The position numbers were made by a program, and so were the translations under genes. A stretch of 64,000 nucleotides of DNA. It comes from Megalonaias nervosa (taxonomy: Eukaryota; Mollusca; Bivalvia; Unionida; Unionidae). How positions within the stretch are numbered: position 1 is the first letter of the stretch; every line of letters begins with the position of its first letter. Below the pieces are notes generated by a model. That model saw only the letters and a list, made by a program, of their open reading frames with translations. It did not search any database and was not told the origin of the DNA. This document shows positions 41,306-51,314 of the stretch, piece after piece. The DNA is taken from the NCBI GenBank assembly GCA_016617855.1, contig JAECUM010094028.1, forward strand, positions 1 to 64,000, in the 5' to 3' direction.

Positions 41306-41456
41306 GTCAATCCTACTGTAAGTCCAATCCAATTTTGCCGAAAAATTTCCATGAACAAAACATAATTTCTCTGTAAATTACATTGCCGATTTGCATCTGT
41401 GGCTTATTTGTGTCTTGCAGAAATAGATGAAGTGGTTCTGAATCTCTCTTTCTCTT

Positions 41457-41498
<42 letters not shown>

Positions 41499-41499
41499 T

Positions 41500-41544
<45 letters not shown>

Positions 41545-42612
41545 TGAGAGAGAGAGATATATATATAATTTGAATTTAGAACATCCCTGTGTCATAAGAA
41601 TACTGGTAATAATATAGGTATATCATTGGTTGCTATTTGTGGATTGATATTTGCTAGACTTGAGTTTAAGCCTGTTGTTCAATCTTTCATGAGAGCTAAT
41701 CAAGCAAATGTAAGTGTGACACAGATTTGATCACACATGCAAGAATGTTATTTTACATATATTATCAATTAGATTTAATCAAAATGATGAGAGATATATA
41801 CATGTAAAAGAGATGACATTACTAATCCACCTTCATACAGTATGACCAGTATTTAAGCAGACATTCTTTTTATGCAGCAACATAACCAGAGAGACTAATC
41901 TTAATTTGCTTAAATAAATTAGCTGTGTTTGACATGTATATTAAAAGAATGATGATTTACTTACTCATGGACATTGAACATTAAACAGTTACTATCAACA
42001 AATATGTGTTCTCTCAATTTCAGGCACCAGGATGTTCTGTACATGTTTCAAGGACATTTACGATGCTGTTGTAGGATGACATCGTAGACATGATGTAACA
42101 AAAAGACATGGATGTCAGCGTGCTTGAATGTGAGTATTTGTCACGTTTGAACTACCTCCATAATTTGGAACATTACTGGAAGATTGAAACCATGTTGTTC
42201 CCATTTTTCCTTTAGGAATCTGAAAAAAAAACAACAAAAGTCAGGATTTCAAAAAAAAGAAATCAAGCAAGTTAAATTTGGATATGACATATCAGTTTGA
42301 CAGATGCATACTTTGAGTAAGAGAGGTTTATTAAAATTGTAAATATTTTGTGGGGTCTAAAAACAAGTTTGAATGGTCCAGTGTGTTCATGCCAATATTT
42401 TGATGAAACTGACAAAATTCTTGTGCACTTTAAAGATTTGTGGAGGAAATTTGTCATTCGGATAAAAGGAGTCAAGATTATCAAGGATTGACTGTGTGTG
42501 TAATCTAACTCCATAAATGGCTTAGCAGGTCATTGGAACAATATGCCTGATAGTATCTCAGAACACTATGAATAAAGCAAATAAAAGTCATGAGAAACGT
42601 TTATTCAACAAC
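41306..42612. other. Non-coding with compound (TA)n(GA)n
   Basis: A four-block alternation of (TA)n and (GA)n lies at 41,456-41,567. Otherwise AT-rich sequence with no gene recognised. Confidence 0.45.
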
Positions 42613-42855
42613 CGAGGCCCCGAGTGTCCAAGTGGTCTAAAGCACTCACTGTTCGGATCACTGCCATCTCACCTCTGTCTGCATTGGTTCGAGTCTTGGG
42701 CTCAGCCAATGTGGGTACGTGAGAAATCTTGCCGGTAGCTTCTCATGGGTCGATGGTTCTTTCCAGGGTTCTTCCTCCACCATTTGTACTGGCTGCCATG
42801 TATAGCCTATCTTGTGCTGAAAAATGGCGTTAAACTCTATAACAACAACAACCTT
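42613..42855 (+). mobile_element. SINE-B copy
   Basis: It starts 'accgaggccccgagtgtcc', with box B 'ggttcgagtcttgggc', and ends 'aaaaatggcgttaaactc' and (AAC)n. A shorter minus-strand frame across it is an artefact. Confidence 0.88.
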
Positions 42856-43359
42856 ATTAGCAGCCATTAAAAACCTGAATTTTTGGTGGAATTGCAAAAC
42901 TATGACCTGTAAATTCATGATATTTGTTCATCCATTCATCTGTCTTTCTGGCATCAACAATGGATAACCACTCCAACTTACCTGACCACAACCTAGACTG
43001 TGTTCAGTATCAAATACTGTAATTATTCTAATAAAATCTCCCTTCTAAACCCCTCCTCCTTTCCCACAAAAATAAAAACACCTACCTTATTGAGGCTTAT
43101 AGATCCATATTTATCCATTATGGTATGTCAAAATAATTAAAACAGTACATGAGTAATCCAACAACTGTTAAAATCAAAGCAATTTATGAACATTTTCAGT
43201 AAAACAAAGATGTATGGTATTAAAAAAATTAGAACTGACCAAACAAAATCAACACATTCCTTCCTTGGAATTGCATTATCCAAAGGGCCTATAGTAGAAT
43301 AACTATGGTAATATAAATTGTTTTGTCTGACCCAGACTTTTTGTAGCAACACTGTAGGG

Positions 43360-43526
43360 CAGGGGTCTCAAAACACGTGGCCCATGGGCTGCATTCAGCC
43401 TGCCAAGCCATATCCTGTGGCCCACAAAATAATTGGTATCACAAGTTGCCATGAGAGATGACAAAGCTGGTGTGCCCCTTGGGCCATCAAAAATGCCCTC
43501 AGGGTGGTTCGAGTTTGAGATCCCTG
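43360..43526 (+). mobile_element. hAT-like non-autonomous element, copy 2
   Basis: A 167-bp element with ends 'caggggtctcaaaa' and 'gtttgagatccctg', flanked by the 8-mers ctgtaggg and cagtaggg (7 of 8 identical), as expected for an hAT target duplication. The interior ('ggcccacaaaataattgg', 'gggccatcaaaaatgccct') matches, in reverse orientation, the copy at 3,183-3,341. Confidence 0.75.
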
Positions 43527-43739
43527 CAGTAGGGAATAGTTTGGAATACACACTGCAAACACTGGATCTGATCTTTACAGCATTTTCAAAGATATGATTC
43601 ATCAGTTGCAATAGATGTGGTAGAATTTTTTTTTTGTTTTAAAATTCATTGGGAAATGCTTTTCATTTTGATATTTGCATGATATAAAGGGGGAAAGTAC
43701 AAAGCTATTGGTACACATGCATTGAACTTCTATATTGTG

Positions 43740-45105
43740 CAGACTAAGTTGTGCCTTAACTAAACCTTTCGGAGTCCCTAAGGCGACTTGGCATTGCTTT
43801 CAGTGTCATCTCGGTAACTCCTGTGATGTCGCTGGTGCCATGACGTATTGGCTTGTCCTTTCCCTTGGATCCATCACCTGTGTGGAGAGGGGGAATCAGC
43901 TGCATGGGCAACAGCTGATTCTCCATATCACTCTGCCCAGACTTGTGCCCAGGAGAGGACACTCCAGCTTCGCCTCACAGCGTCGACACAACACGGGAAG
44001 CACTGGCACCAATTGGACTTGATCATCATGAGACGGTCTGCCATGAAGGGTGTGTTTCTTACCTGTACCTTCCACAGCATTGACTGTGACACTGATCACT
44101 TGCTGGTGTGCCGCAAAATGAAACTTCAGCCAAAGAAGATGTACCGCTCTAGGCAAGACGGTAGACCATGCATTGATGTGAGCAAGACGTGATATTGAGA
44201 CAAGGCTGTGGAATTCACTTATGCCTTCTCCAAGGCGTTTGATTCAGAACCTCCCTACGGCAGTGCCAAAGAGAGATGGGATCACATTAGAGAGACAGTG
44301 TATAGCACAGCCACATGGATCTTTAGTAAGAAGCAGTCTAACTGGTTTGAGACCAACTCCACCAAACTCATGCCAGCCATAGAAGAGCGCTGCAGTGCCC
44401 ACCTGAAATACAAGCGATCCCCCATGCCAAAGGACACTACAGGCATACATGTCTATCAGAAGCAAAGTCCAGAGGTTAGCACGGCAGTGCGCCAATGAAT
44501 ACTGGCTTCAGCTCTGTCAGAGCATCCAGTCAGCAACAGATATCGGAAACAACAGAGGCATGTACGATGGCATAAAGAAAGCAATGGGTCCCATGAAGAA
44601 AGTGACAGCACCACTGAAGTCTGCCGCAGGCGATACCATCCACGACAAGGGCAAGCAGATGGAGCATTGGGTGGAGTACTACCCTGAACTCTACTCCAGA
44701 CAGAACCACGTGATTAACGATGCCCTCAGTGCCATTGAAAACCTCCCTCTTATGGCTGAACTGGACGAGAAACCTACTGAGGCAGAACTAAAGAAGGCCT
44801 TAGAGAAACTGTCCTCAGGTAAAGCCCCAGGGAAGGATGGCATCCCAGCAGAAGTCATCAAGTGCAGCTGCAGCGTGCTGCTTACACACCTGCATGACCT
44901 CCTCTGCCAATACTGGGATGAAGGTGCAGTGCCTCAGGACATGAGAGACACCAACATCATAACCCTGTACAAGAACAAGGGCGACAGAAGCAACTGCAAC
45001 AACTACAGGGGCATATCCCTTCTCAGCATTGTGGGTAAAGTCTTCGCACGCGTCATCTTGAACAGACTGCAGTCACTTGCTGACAGAGTGTATCCAGAGT
45101 CAATG
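43740..45105 (+). pseudogene. LINE retrotransposon, 5' portion (endonuclease tail and RT start)
   Basis: Non-LTR retrotransposon copy. The first ~220 bases look like 5' untranslated sequence joined to the very end of an endonuclease domain ('HWHQLDLIIMRR', then 'DCDTDHLLVC' near 44,090), so most of the endonuclease appears deleted. From 44,449 one frame runs into the RT N-terminus: 'SSGKAPGKDGIPAEV' near 44,820, 'IITLYKNKGDRSNCNNYRGI' near 44,960 and 'LLSIVGKVFARVILNRL' near 45,020. It stops being LINE at 45,105, where the inverted repeat of the 16.8-kb insert begins. The RT continues at 61,932. Frames shift at least once (43,848/44,208 frame to 44,449 frame). Confidence 0.85.
45101..45105. 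other. Candidate left target-site duplication (caatg)
   Basis: The last five LINE bases before the inverted repeat are caatg, and the first five after the right repeat (61,932-61,936) are cgatg. Polintons usually make a 6-bp duplication, and no perfect 6-mer is present, so this is an imperfect or partly decayed match at best. Confidence 0.35.
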
Positions 45106-45348
45106 AGCAGCAGAGGAGGTGAACAGACCATTTTTGTTCGAGACCTTATTTATGAAAAATAAGCCTTCCTACGAAAAGGAAATCTTAAAGGTCAATAACG
45201 TTAAACCACAACCTCTAACTGACAGTGAGATTTCTCTAATTGGGTTAGCTTATCTCATTACTTTATCTCTGACTCTTTGGGTTTTTTTATGGTGTGTTTC
45301 GTTTACGCGCTGGTCACTCAGTGTTGGTCATTCACCTCCTCTGCTGCT
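45106..45348 (+). repeat. Left terminal inverted repeat, 243 bp
   Basis: It starts 'agcagcagaggaggtgaac' and is the inverted counterpart of 61,689-61,931. By eye the outer 118 bases are identical and 11 differences fall in the inner 125. The arm also ends in 'acctcctctgctgct', the inverted copy of its own beginning, so each arm is itself bounded by 15-bp inverted repeats. A 77-codon frame (45,119-45,352) through it has a counterpart in the right arm, but nothing marks it as a gene. Confidence 0.95.
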
Positions 45349-45414
45349 GTAATTAACCAAAGATTTTATCCAGACCTATACGATATCTAGATCTTGGGTC
45401 ATGTAAATTTATTG

Positions 45415-46017
45415 TTATAAATCTGAACGAACAGCTTGTGCTTTTGAAAAGAAGTTTCTAAACTTAATCATGTCCATGCCCCCTGAACACCAAGTATAAT
45501 AAATATTTTGTAAAGTATAATTATCTACTCCATTAAACACAATTAAGATATTGCAATTATCTCTGATCACTTTAGGAATTTGCGTGTATTTCTGAGTTAA
45601 ATAAATTACGTCTGTATTTTTGTGACGGCCTCGCGAAAATATCCGAGCTGGATTGGATTGTTTATCCAGCATTACATCATTGTATACTATGAGATTATTG
45701 ATACATCCATCAAGATCGTCTATGGATGGAGCTTCATCGATATCGGTAATAAAATCAATAGCATCATTGGGACACGTCAGCAACTTTGCATTTTCATTAA
45801 AATCTTTAAGTACTTCGTAACATCGTTGATCATCTACAGATGGTGCTACTAAATATAATTTATCCCACTTGAGCCATCGCATTATCAGATTAAGTAATAA
45901 TTGCGTTTTACCAGACCCAGATGGGCCAAGTATAATTGCTCTGATAGAATTTGGTAGTGCTGGATGATGTTTGACTGGCTCTTGTTTTCCTGTCGCTGAG
46001 ACGTCAATTATATCCAT
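45415..46017 (-). CDS. A32/FtsK-HerA-type DNA packaging ATPase
   Basis: Intact 200-residue frame, 66 bp inside the left inverted repeat. It would drive ATP-dependent packaging of the element's DNA into capsids. Walker A GPSGSGKT is at residues 31-38, a Walker B-like NLIVYNDV at about 108-115, and the conserved FSRGRHKNTDVIYLTQ segment at 127-142 follows, as in poxvirus A32-like and Polinton ATPases. Length fits the family (about 200-250). The frame is open for 32 more codons upstream, but Met at 46,017 gives the family-like start and leaves 11 bp to the divergent zinc-ribbon/PLA2 gene, so both genes must share one promoter region. It is the only enzyme of the set with no break and all key residues. 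Confidence 0.92.
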   Translation of the reverse strand: MDIIDVSATGKQEPVKHHPALPNSIRAIILGPSGSGKTQLLLNLIMRWLKWDKLYLVAPSVDDQRCYEVLKDFNENAKLLTCPNDAIDFITDIDEAPSIDDLDGCINNLIVYNDVMLDKQSNPARIFSRGRHKNTDVIYLTQKYTQIPKVIRDNCNILIVFNGVDNYTLQNIYYTWCSGGMDMIKFRNFFSKAQAVRSDL

Positions 46018-46028
46018 ATAATAATAAT

Positions 46029-46528
46029 ATGGATTTATATTGTGTTCAATGTAGAGCACCCACTCATACCAGTGGATTAACGACAATAATAATAAAAAAT
46101 AATAGGCGCGCACTTACAGGCAGGTGTGTGAAATGTGGTACAAAAAAATATAAATTTATTTCATTAAAGACAGGTGGAGATATCGCTGCTTCGTTAGGTA
46201 AATTACCAGGAGCTCCATGGGCAAAGTATCCTGGTGAAAAACATTACCTGGATATAATTATTGTGGTCCTGGAACTCGTCTCGATATCTGACTCAATAAC
46301 CAAGACCAACCAAAACCTGGAGAGTATCCAAAAAACGCAATTGATCAAGTGTGTCACATTCATGATGTCGCGTATGAAAGTAAAGATTTACAACAACGAC
46401 ATCTCGCCGATATAAAATTAATTCATGCCATAAATAATATAAAAGATAAATCACTTCGAGAAAAATTAGCTGCTTTTCTGGTAAAAGCTGGTATGAAAGG
46501 TAAAATAATGTTAGGGGCTGGTAATTAA
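46029..46528 (+). pseudogene. Zinc ribbon plus PLA2-like protein, frameshifted
   Basis: The first ~45 residues form a small zinc ribbon with two CxxC pairs (CVQC and CVKC), followed by a Gly/Pro-rich linker. After a single-base shift at about 46,245-46,260 the frame reads YCGPGT and then VCHIHDVAYE. These are the calcium-loop-like and His-Asp catalytic signatures of the parvovirus VP1-type phospholipase A2 found in some Polintons and adintoviruses, where the enzyme is thought to breach endosomal membranes. An in-frame TGA lies between them at 46,289-46,291. The C-terminus is helical and basic and ends at 46,528, 22 bp before the integrase. The fusion of ribbon and PLA2 is inferred from contiguity; two separate small genes remain possible. 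Confidence 0.65.
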
Positions 46529-46550
46529 TCAATTGATTATTATCATAATA

Positions 46551-47525
46551 ATGGAATCTGTTTATTATAGTCCAAGAGGATATTGGAGAGGTAAAGCAGC
46601 GATTAGTAAACTTGCTGAAGCAGCAAAAGTCTCATGTGATGTTGCTGCAGCGGGGTTAGCATGACAGGCAATATGGCAAATTTATCTACCACCACCTAAA
46701 AAAATTAAGTATGCACATTTTGATGTCAGTACCCCTAATGAAGTTCATCAAGCAGATATTTTGTTTTTACCACACGATACCATTAAAACTGGCAGACGTC
46801 AATACACATACAGATACGCATTAACCGTCGTTGATGTTGCGAGTAGATATAAAGAAGCAGATCCACTATCAACTAAAACAGTAACTGAAGTTGCATCTGC
46901 GTTTGAACGCATTTATCAACGTGGTGGTCTACGATGGCCACAACTGCTACAGGTTGATCCTGACAAAGAATTTCTTGGTGCAGTATCATCGTTGATGAAG
47001 CGACATAACGTTAAAATCAGACGAGGACACACAGAAATTCATCGTGATCAGGCAATCGTTGAACGATTTAATCGAACACTTGCTGAGCGGTTATTTGGAT
47101 AACAATACGCAAAGGAAATATCCACTGACTTTAAGCCCACGGAGAGATCTTGTGAATGAGTTGCAAGGTTACCAAGTGTGATAGCTGCGTTAAACAACGA
47201 AATAACTCGTGCAACTTTTATGAAACCTTCTAATGCGATCACAAAAAAATATATACCAACACAACGTAAATCTTCCTCTCAACCAGTACTAGGTAATGTT
47301 ACCGTAAGATATTTATATGAACCTGGTGAACTTGAAGGAGGTAGAAAAAGAGCAACTGATCCTATCTGGAGTGTGACCACACACAAAATTTCTAGCGTGG
47401 TAAGGTCCACAGGTAGACCCGCAATCTACAGATTAGATTCAACTGCTCCTCAGCGTGGATTTGTACGCGAACAATTGCAAATAATTCCTACCGATACACA
47501 ATTACCACCGCGCTCACTTTTGTAA
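46551..47525 (+). pseudogene. Polinton-type retroviral-like integrase (rve), three in-frame stops
   Basis: One uninterrupted frame of 325 codons apart from three nonsense codons: TGA at 46,662, TAA at 47,100 and TGA at 47,157. The N-terminus (YYSPRGYWRG...) is the start typical of Polinton integrases. The rve core has HQAD at codon 69, QVDPDKEF with Asp at codon 136 and HRDQAIVERFNR with Glu at codon 171, a D,D(34)E arrangement. The C-terminal ~80 codons include the 'DPIWS' stretch of the DNA-binding end domain. It would insert the element by its inverted repeats. Because no frameshift is present, the gene may have been functional until a few point mutations ago. Its 3' end overlaps the opposing HNH frame by 12 bp. 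Confidence 0.92.
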
Positions 47526-47702
47526 ACTTGCACCTCTACGTCGATTACATTCAAGACAGGTCAGCATCACATTTTCGCGTGTGTGACCAAGACTACTATT
47601 AATTCTATCAATGGTAAATTGCCTTGGATTATTACTCGAGTACTGCCACAGCATATTACAGTTACAACTTGCACAATGATTATTCTGTTGTTGTTTTAGT
47701 GT
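47514..47702 (-). pseudogene. HNH nuclease domain, probable C-terminal end of the polymerase-helicase gene
   Basis: About 60 codons on the minus strand carrying CASC...W...FTIDRI...GHTRENVMLTCLECN, an HNH/McrA-like zinc and nuclease signature (a CxxC pair, the conserved ID in place of DH, a central N, and a second CxxC pair). It lies in a different frame from the helicase, entered at about 47,690-47,705 without its own good start. A one-base shift therefore probably detached it from the helicase; a separate tiny gene is the alternative. HNH domains next to replication proteins could serve nicking or resolution, but that is inference. Confidence 0.6.
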
Positions 47703-48840
47703 TTATAATAAATTCAGTATCAATACTAAAATCGCGATTATTTTTTTTGTCACATTGCTTATAACTCGCTAATTTTTTATTGATATCGACAAAGTTGTTA
47801 GTGATTTCTTCGGTTATTACACAATCCATGATAACCCAGCCCAGTTGAGATATTCTTCTGACTCGAGACACTGCTAGATAAACTAAATTTGACCACTCAA
47901 TACGATCATCGACAATCCAAATATTTGTATCAATAATAGTTAATCCCTGTGACGAGTGAATCTTTATAGCGTATCCTAACGTCCACAGCGATTTATCCAT
48001 ACTTAACGCGCTCTCAACATCAACAACAACTAAAACAACATCATTTAACACAAGATTTTGTATTCCACCACCAGGAATCTTAACATCAACATTCTGTCGT
48101 CGAGTATCTTTTGGGCGATAACACAAAGGTACAGGTAGATTTGAAAATTTTTCTTTATGTAACGTAAATAATTGTTGTTGAAGTGTATCACAAACTATTT
48201 TTCTACTTGCAACTATCAAATCAGCAGGTCTCCATAAAGTCCAAAAATCATTCATAGAAGTGTCTGGAATTACTTTGCACATTATCTCACATTGTATTTT
48301 ATCTGGCTGTAGTCTTATTAACTTTTTATACTCTTTTAGTGATTCATCAATACCTCTATGGTCATCAGTTATTTCTTCGTAATAATCTACAAATGTTTTC
48401 AGCCACTCATATGGAGACGATCCAATGAAAGGTGGTGGTTAACCATGATCGCCACACATCACCACAGCAGTATTCTTCAATGACAGCCAATCAAGAAATA
48501 TTTTTAATACTTCTAGGGACACCGTGCATATCTCGTCCCAGATAATAATTTTACAAATGTATTTCTCACCCATCCACGATGGAGTCCATGCGTCTCCGCA
48601 CCATCTAAAGAAACTATGATATATACATGATTTTACTCGTTCTTTTATTTCCCTGGCGAGTTTATGTGTCGGTGTCAAAACAATCATACCAGAACAATTA
48701 TTAAATAATTCAATCGCGCGTGTTGTTTTACCTGAACCACCACACCCATTAAGATAAACGGTTTTATGTCTAGCTACAGGATCACATACAGATGGTGCCG
48801 ATGACATCCCTGGTATTTGATTATTGTTGTAATATGCTTT
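47680..48840 (-). pseudogene. SF1 helicase module (Pif1/RecD-like) of the polymerase gene
   Basis: ATP-dependent DNA unwinding module. Walker A GCGGSGKT at about 48,747-48,724, 'VLTPTHKLA' (motif Ia) after it, IIWDE (motif II) near 48,540 and CGDHG (motif III) near 48,445. A TAA stop at 48,439-48,441 then interrupts the same frame, which continues with motif V 'IKIHSSQG' near 47,950 and motif VI 'YLAVSRVRR' near 47,870. The order and spacing are those of superfamily 1B helicases. The Walker A stretch is in the same unbroken frame as the last polymerase motif (48,978), so helicase and polymerase belong to one polypeptide. Most animal Polintons that I know encode a polymerase without such a helicase. 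Confidence 0.82.
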
Positions 48841-50940
48841 TGCAATTTCAACATCAGCAGATTCAGAATAACTAATTCTATCTTCACGTTTTATTCTCCA
48901 TTCGCCCCATGATGCATGATTGTTAATACGCACTTGTTTTAACAAATCCGCATATTTTTTATTTATGTAAAATGAATCTCTCGCGACTCGGACTGCATAA
49001 TGAGGAAATATGTTTATCATCGATAATAGATTTATCGAAACATACGCTAGCATCGAAGATCTTAAATGAGTGAACTGTGGTGACTCGCCATCAGTATAGC
49101 TCACAATTGTACCTAATTTAGTTCGTCTGATAAATAAGCATTACTTTGACTTATAAATGTGTTTTTCTCCGTTGTATCAGCAATTATAAAATCGAGTTCA
49201 GCATCGTCCATGATTAATCTTGTACACGCTTGTTTATGATCATATGACCCTCCTTGCGTAAATTTACCGATTATTTTTCTGCCGAGATCTTTTGCAAATT
49301 TCTCATCACTTTCTCTCCTGCATTCACGTATACTATTAGTAATTTTAACAATATCATCTTCAGGATTAGGAAAATCTCTCCTAGCATCATTAATATTAAA
49401 TACATCGGTTCTGGCAACCAAACTTGATTCTGCATGCGGTATGATATAATTGCTTCACTCACATTCAACAACACTAAAATTCCAGCATCAAGCATGTACT
49501 TTATTAGTACTATTGGAACCCAACGTTGCTCTGAAAAATGTCTTCCAAACCATGCATAAACAGTCGGATGGAGATCCCTGTAAAACTCGAACGACTCTAT
49601 ACAGGCGAATCCGGTTAAGTCAAAATCTGGTAAAGGTCCGTTTATCGCTACTCTGGTCATTTCGTGTGTCGGATGACCAAATCTCTTAAAGTATTCAGAA
49701 CATTCTCCGTATCCAAGAAAACTTCCAGGATAACACACTACCATATCAACTGAGATAATGTCATTATAATCGTATTTAGTATTCCACAATCCACCATGTC
49801 TGTATTCCACACAACTGTGTTGGACATCTTCAAGAAATTCCAATCGTGTCGGTTTCCATGAATTTTTCTCCTGAGCAGCGTGAGCAGCAATTGATGGAAT
49901 GGTAAAACAGTTATTAAGTAATTGTCCAACCTTAATATCATCAGAGGTATATTTTAATGCAAGATTTTTCATTTCTTCATGGAGAGATTCTGTACGATAA
50001 ATATCACCATTAGACCGTACAAACTGATCATGATAATCATATTCCGATCTCTGAAACAGCCAAACAGATACAGGGTCAATTTTACTGATATTTCTGATAG
50101 CATCGAATACATGACCATTATAAAATTTAACCGTTCTGTCTCATGGAAATATTGTTACTGCCACAGTCCATGCATGTGCATTATGATCAATAATATCTAT
50201 CGAAGCTCCTCTTGATTTATATTTTGGTTTGTACAAAATCTCTCCGGTTAACGTCTTCACTGTTATTGGGAATTTTAATTTCTTTCCCAGCTCAGCAACG
50301 TCGCTGATAGATGCTCCGGTATCTTTAACTGTTTCTGCCCACGTATTTATTTTTTTACGTCGTAAATCCGTTAAACTGTTTCCGCGTATTGCATTTGTGA
50401 AGTGTTCTGTAACCCGTTAGCTGCACAATTTATCCTTGACAATTTCATAGGTTTGAGATCCCCAACGTTAGGTTTATTATTTAACAGATATATTGCGTAC
50501 ACAACCGCAGTCACAGGATATGCTCGTTCGTAATATGGTTTGTCAATACCAGTAAGTATTCCTGGTCTGGAATTTTTACTAATAACAATATTATTTCCTG
50601 ACTGCATGTGGACAGAATCACGTTTGTCACGAATAATCCAAGTGTAATCGTCTGTCTTTACAATAAATTTTGTTAAAATAAAATATCTCTGAACAAGGTG
50701 GTCAATAATCTCTCTTCCTCGTTTGTCATTCATCACATTAACAGTATTTTCAATTCTGAATGTTGACCACACATGAGCTGCACCATCGTCGCGAAATTCC
50801 TTTTTGGCTTCACGGATACGTTTTGTTATATCTTTATTCGTTAAAGCTAGATCTTGCATAGAAAAACTAAATTTATATTTTGGCAGTCTGTCAAGATCAA
50901 ATCTAGCTCCAGAATGTTCAATTGCAGATAATTCCTGCAT
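48840..50940 (-). pseudogene. Family B-like DNA polymerase module, N-terminal part of the fusion
   Basis: It starts with Met at 50,940 and runs through three frames: a shift at about 50,405, an in-frame TGA at 50,141, a shift between 49,421 and 49,271, and a shift near 49,110. Palm motif A is read as SVDMVVCYPGSF near 49,750 (the DxxxxYP pattern). A GKF-containing stretch near 49,270 stands where motif B is expected, and VARDSFYI near 48,980 matches motif C (normally DTDS; here the first Asp is Arg, so activity is doubtful). Exonuclease motifs are not evident in the first ~350 codons. It would replicate the element. The family assignment is moderate: a divergent PolB or a polymerase-primase relative cannot be separated by eye. 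Confidence 0.68.
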
Positions 50941-50991
50941 TATTATAATTAAGACAAATATATATTTAAATTGAATTTTAATCTCTTGTAT

Positions 50992-51285
50992 ATGATTCAC
51001 ACAAAGAATAGATGTAATTGGCTTATGATCGGATATACTTCTCCTTGTAACAAAGCATGCGTAAACGAATTCTGCGGCTACCATATGCAATGTGTTAGAC
51101 ACGGTAGTTTAGGACCAAAACCGTGTGTGCAGTGTGGTGTTGGAGTCAGAGGAAAAACTCAACTGCGTGTGCAATGTGGTGGTAAAAAATACAGAGAGCT
51201 GAAACGATATTACGATAAAAAAAACACATCTTCTGAATCTCCTATAAAAACCAAAGAAGATTATCTCGCTAGATTTTCAAAATAA
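50992..51285 (+). CDS. Small Cys-rich zinc-binding protein
   Basis: About 97 residues with nine Cys in CxxxC, CxxxxC and CxxC arrangements (CNKACVNEFCGYHMQC, then CVQCG and VQCGG), followed by a basic, helical C-terminus (KKYRELKRYYDKK). This looks like two small zinc knuckles, probably a nucleic-acid-binding or regulatory protein. It is transcribed divergently from the polymerase gene, whose start is about 50 bp away, so the two probably share a promoter. The frame opens at 50,971, and I prefer the second Met. I cannot name a family with confidence. Confidence 0.6.
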   Translation: MIHTKNRCNWLMIGYTSPCNKACVNEFCGYHMQCVRHGSLGPKPCVQCGVGVRGKTQLRVQCGGKKYRELKRYYDKKNTSSESPIKTKEDYLARFSK

Positions 51286-51314
51286 TGATTTAAACAAATA
51301 ATAGTAGTATATAA

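Noticed and set aside
45119..45352. 77-codon frame in the terminal inverted repeat, mirrored in the right arm
   Set aside because: It is shared only because the arms are copies. It crosses the repeat boundary, has no motif and no initiation context.
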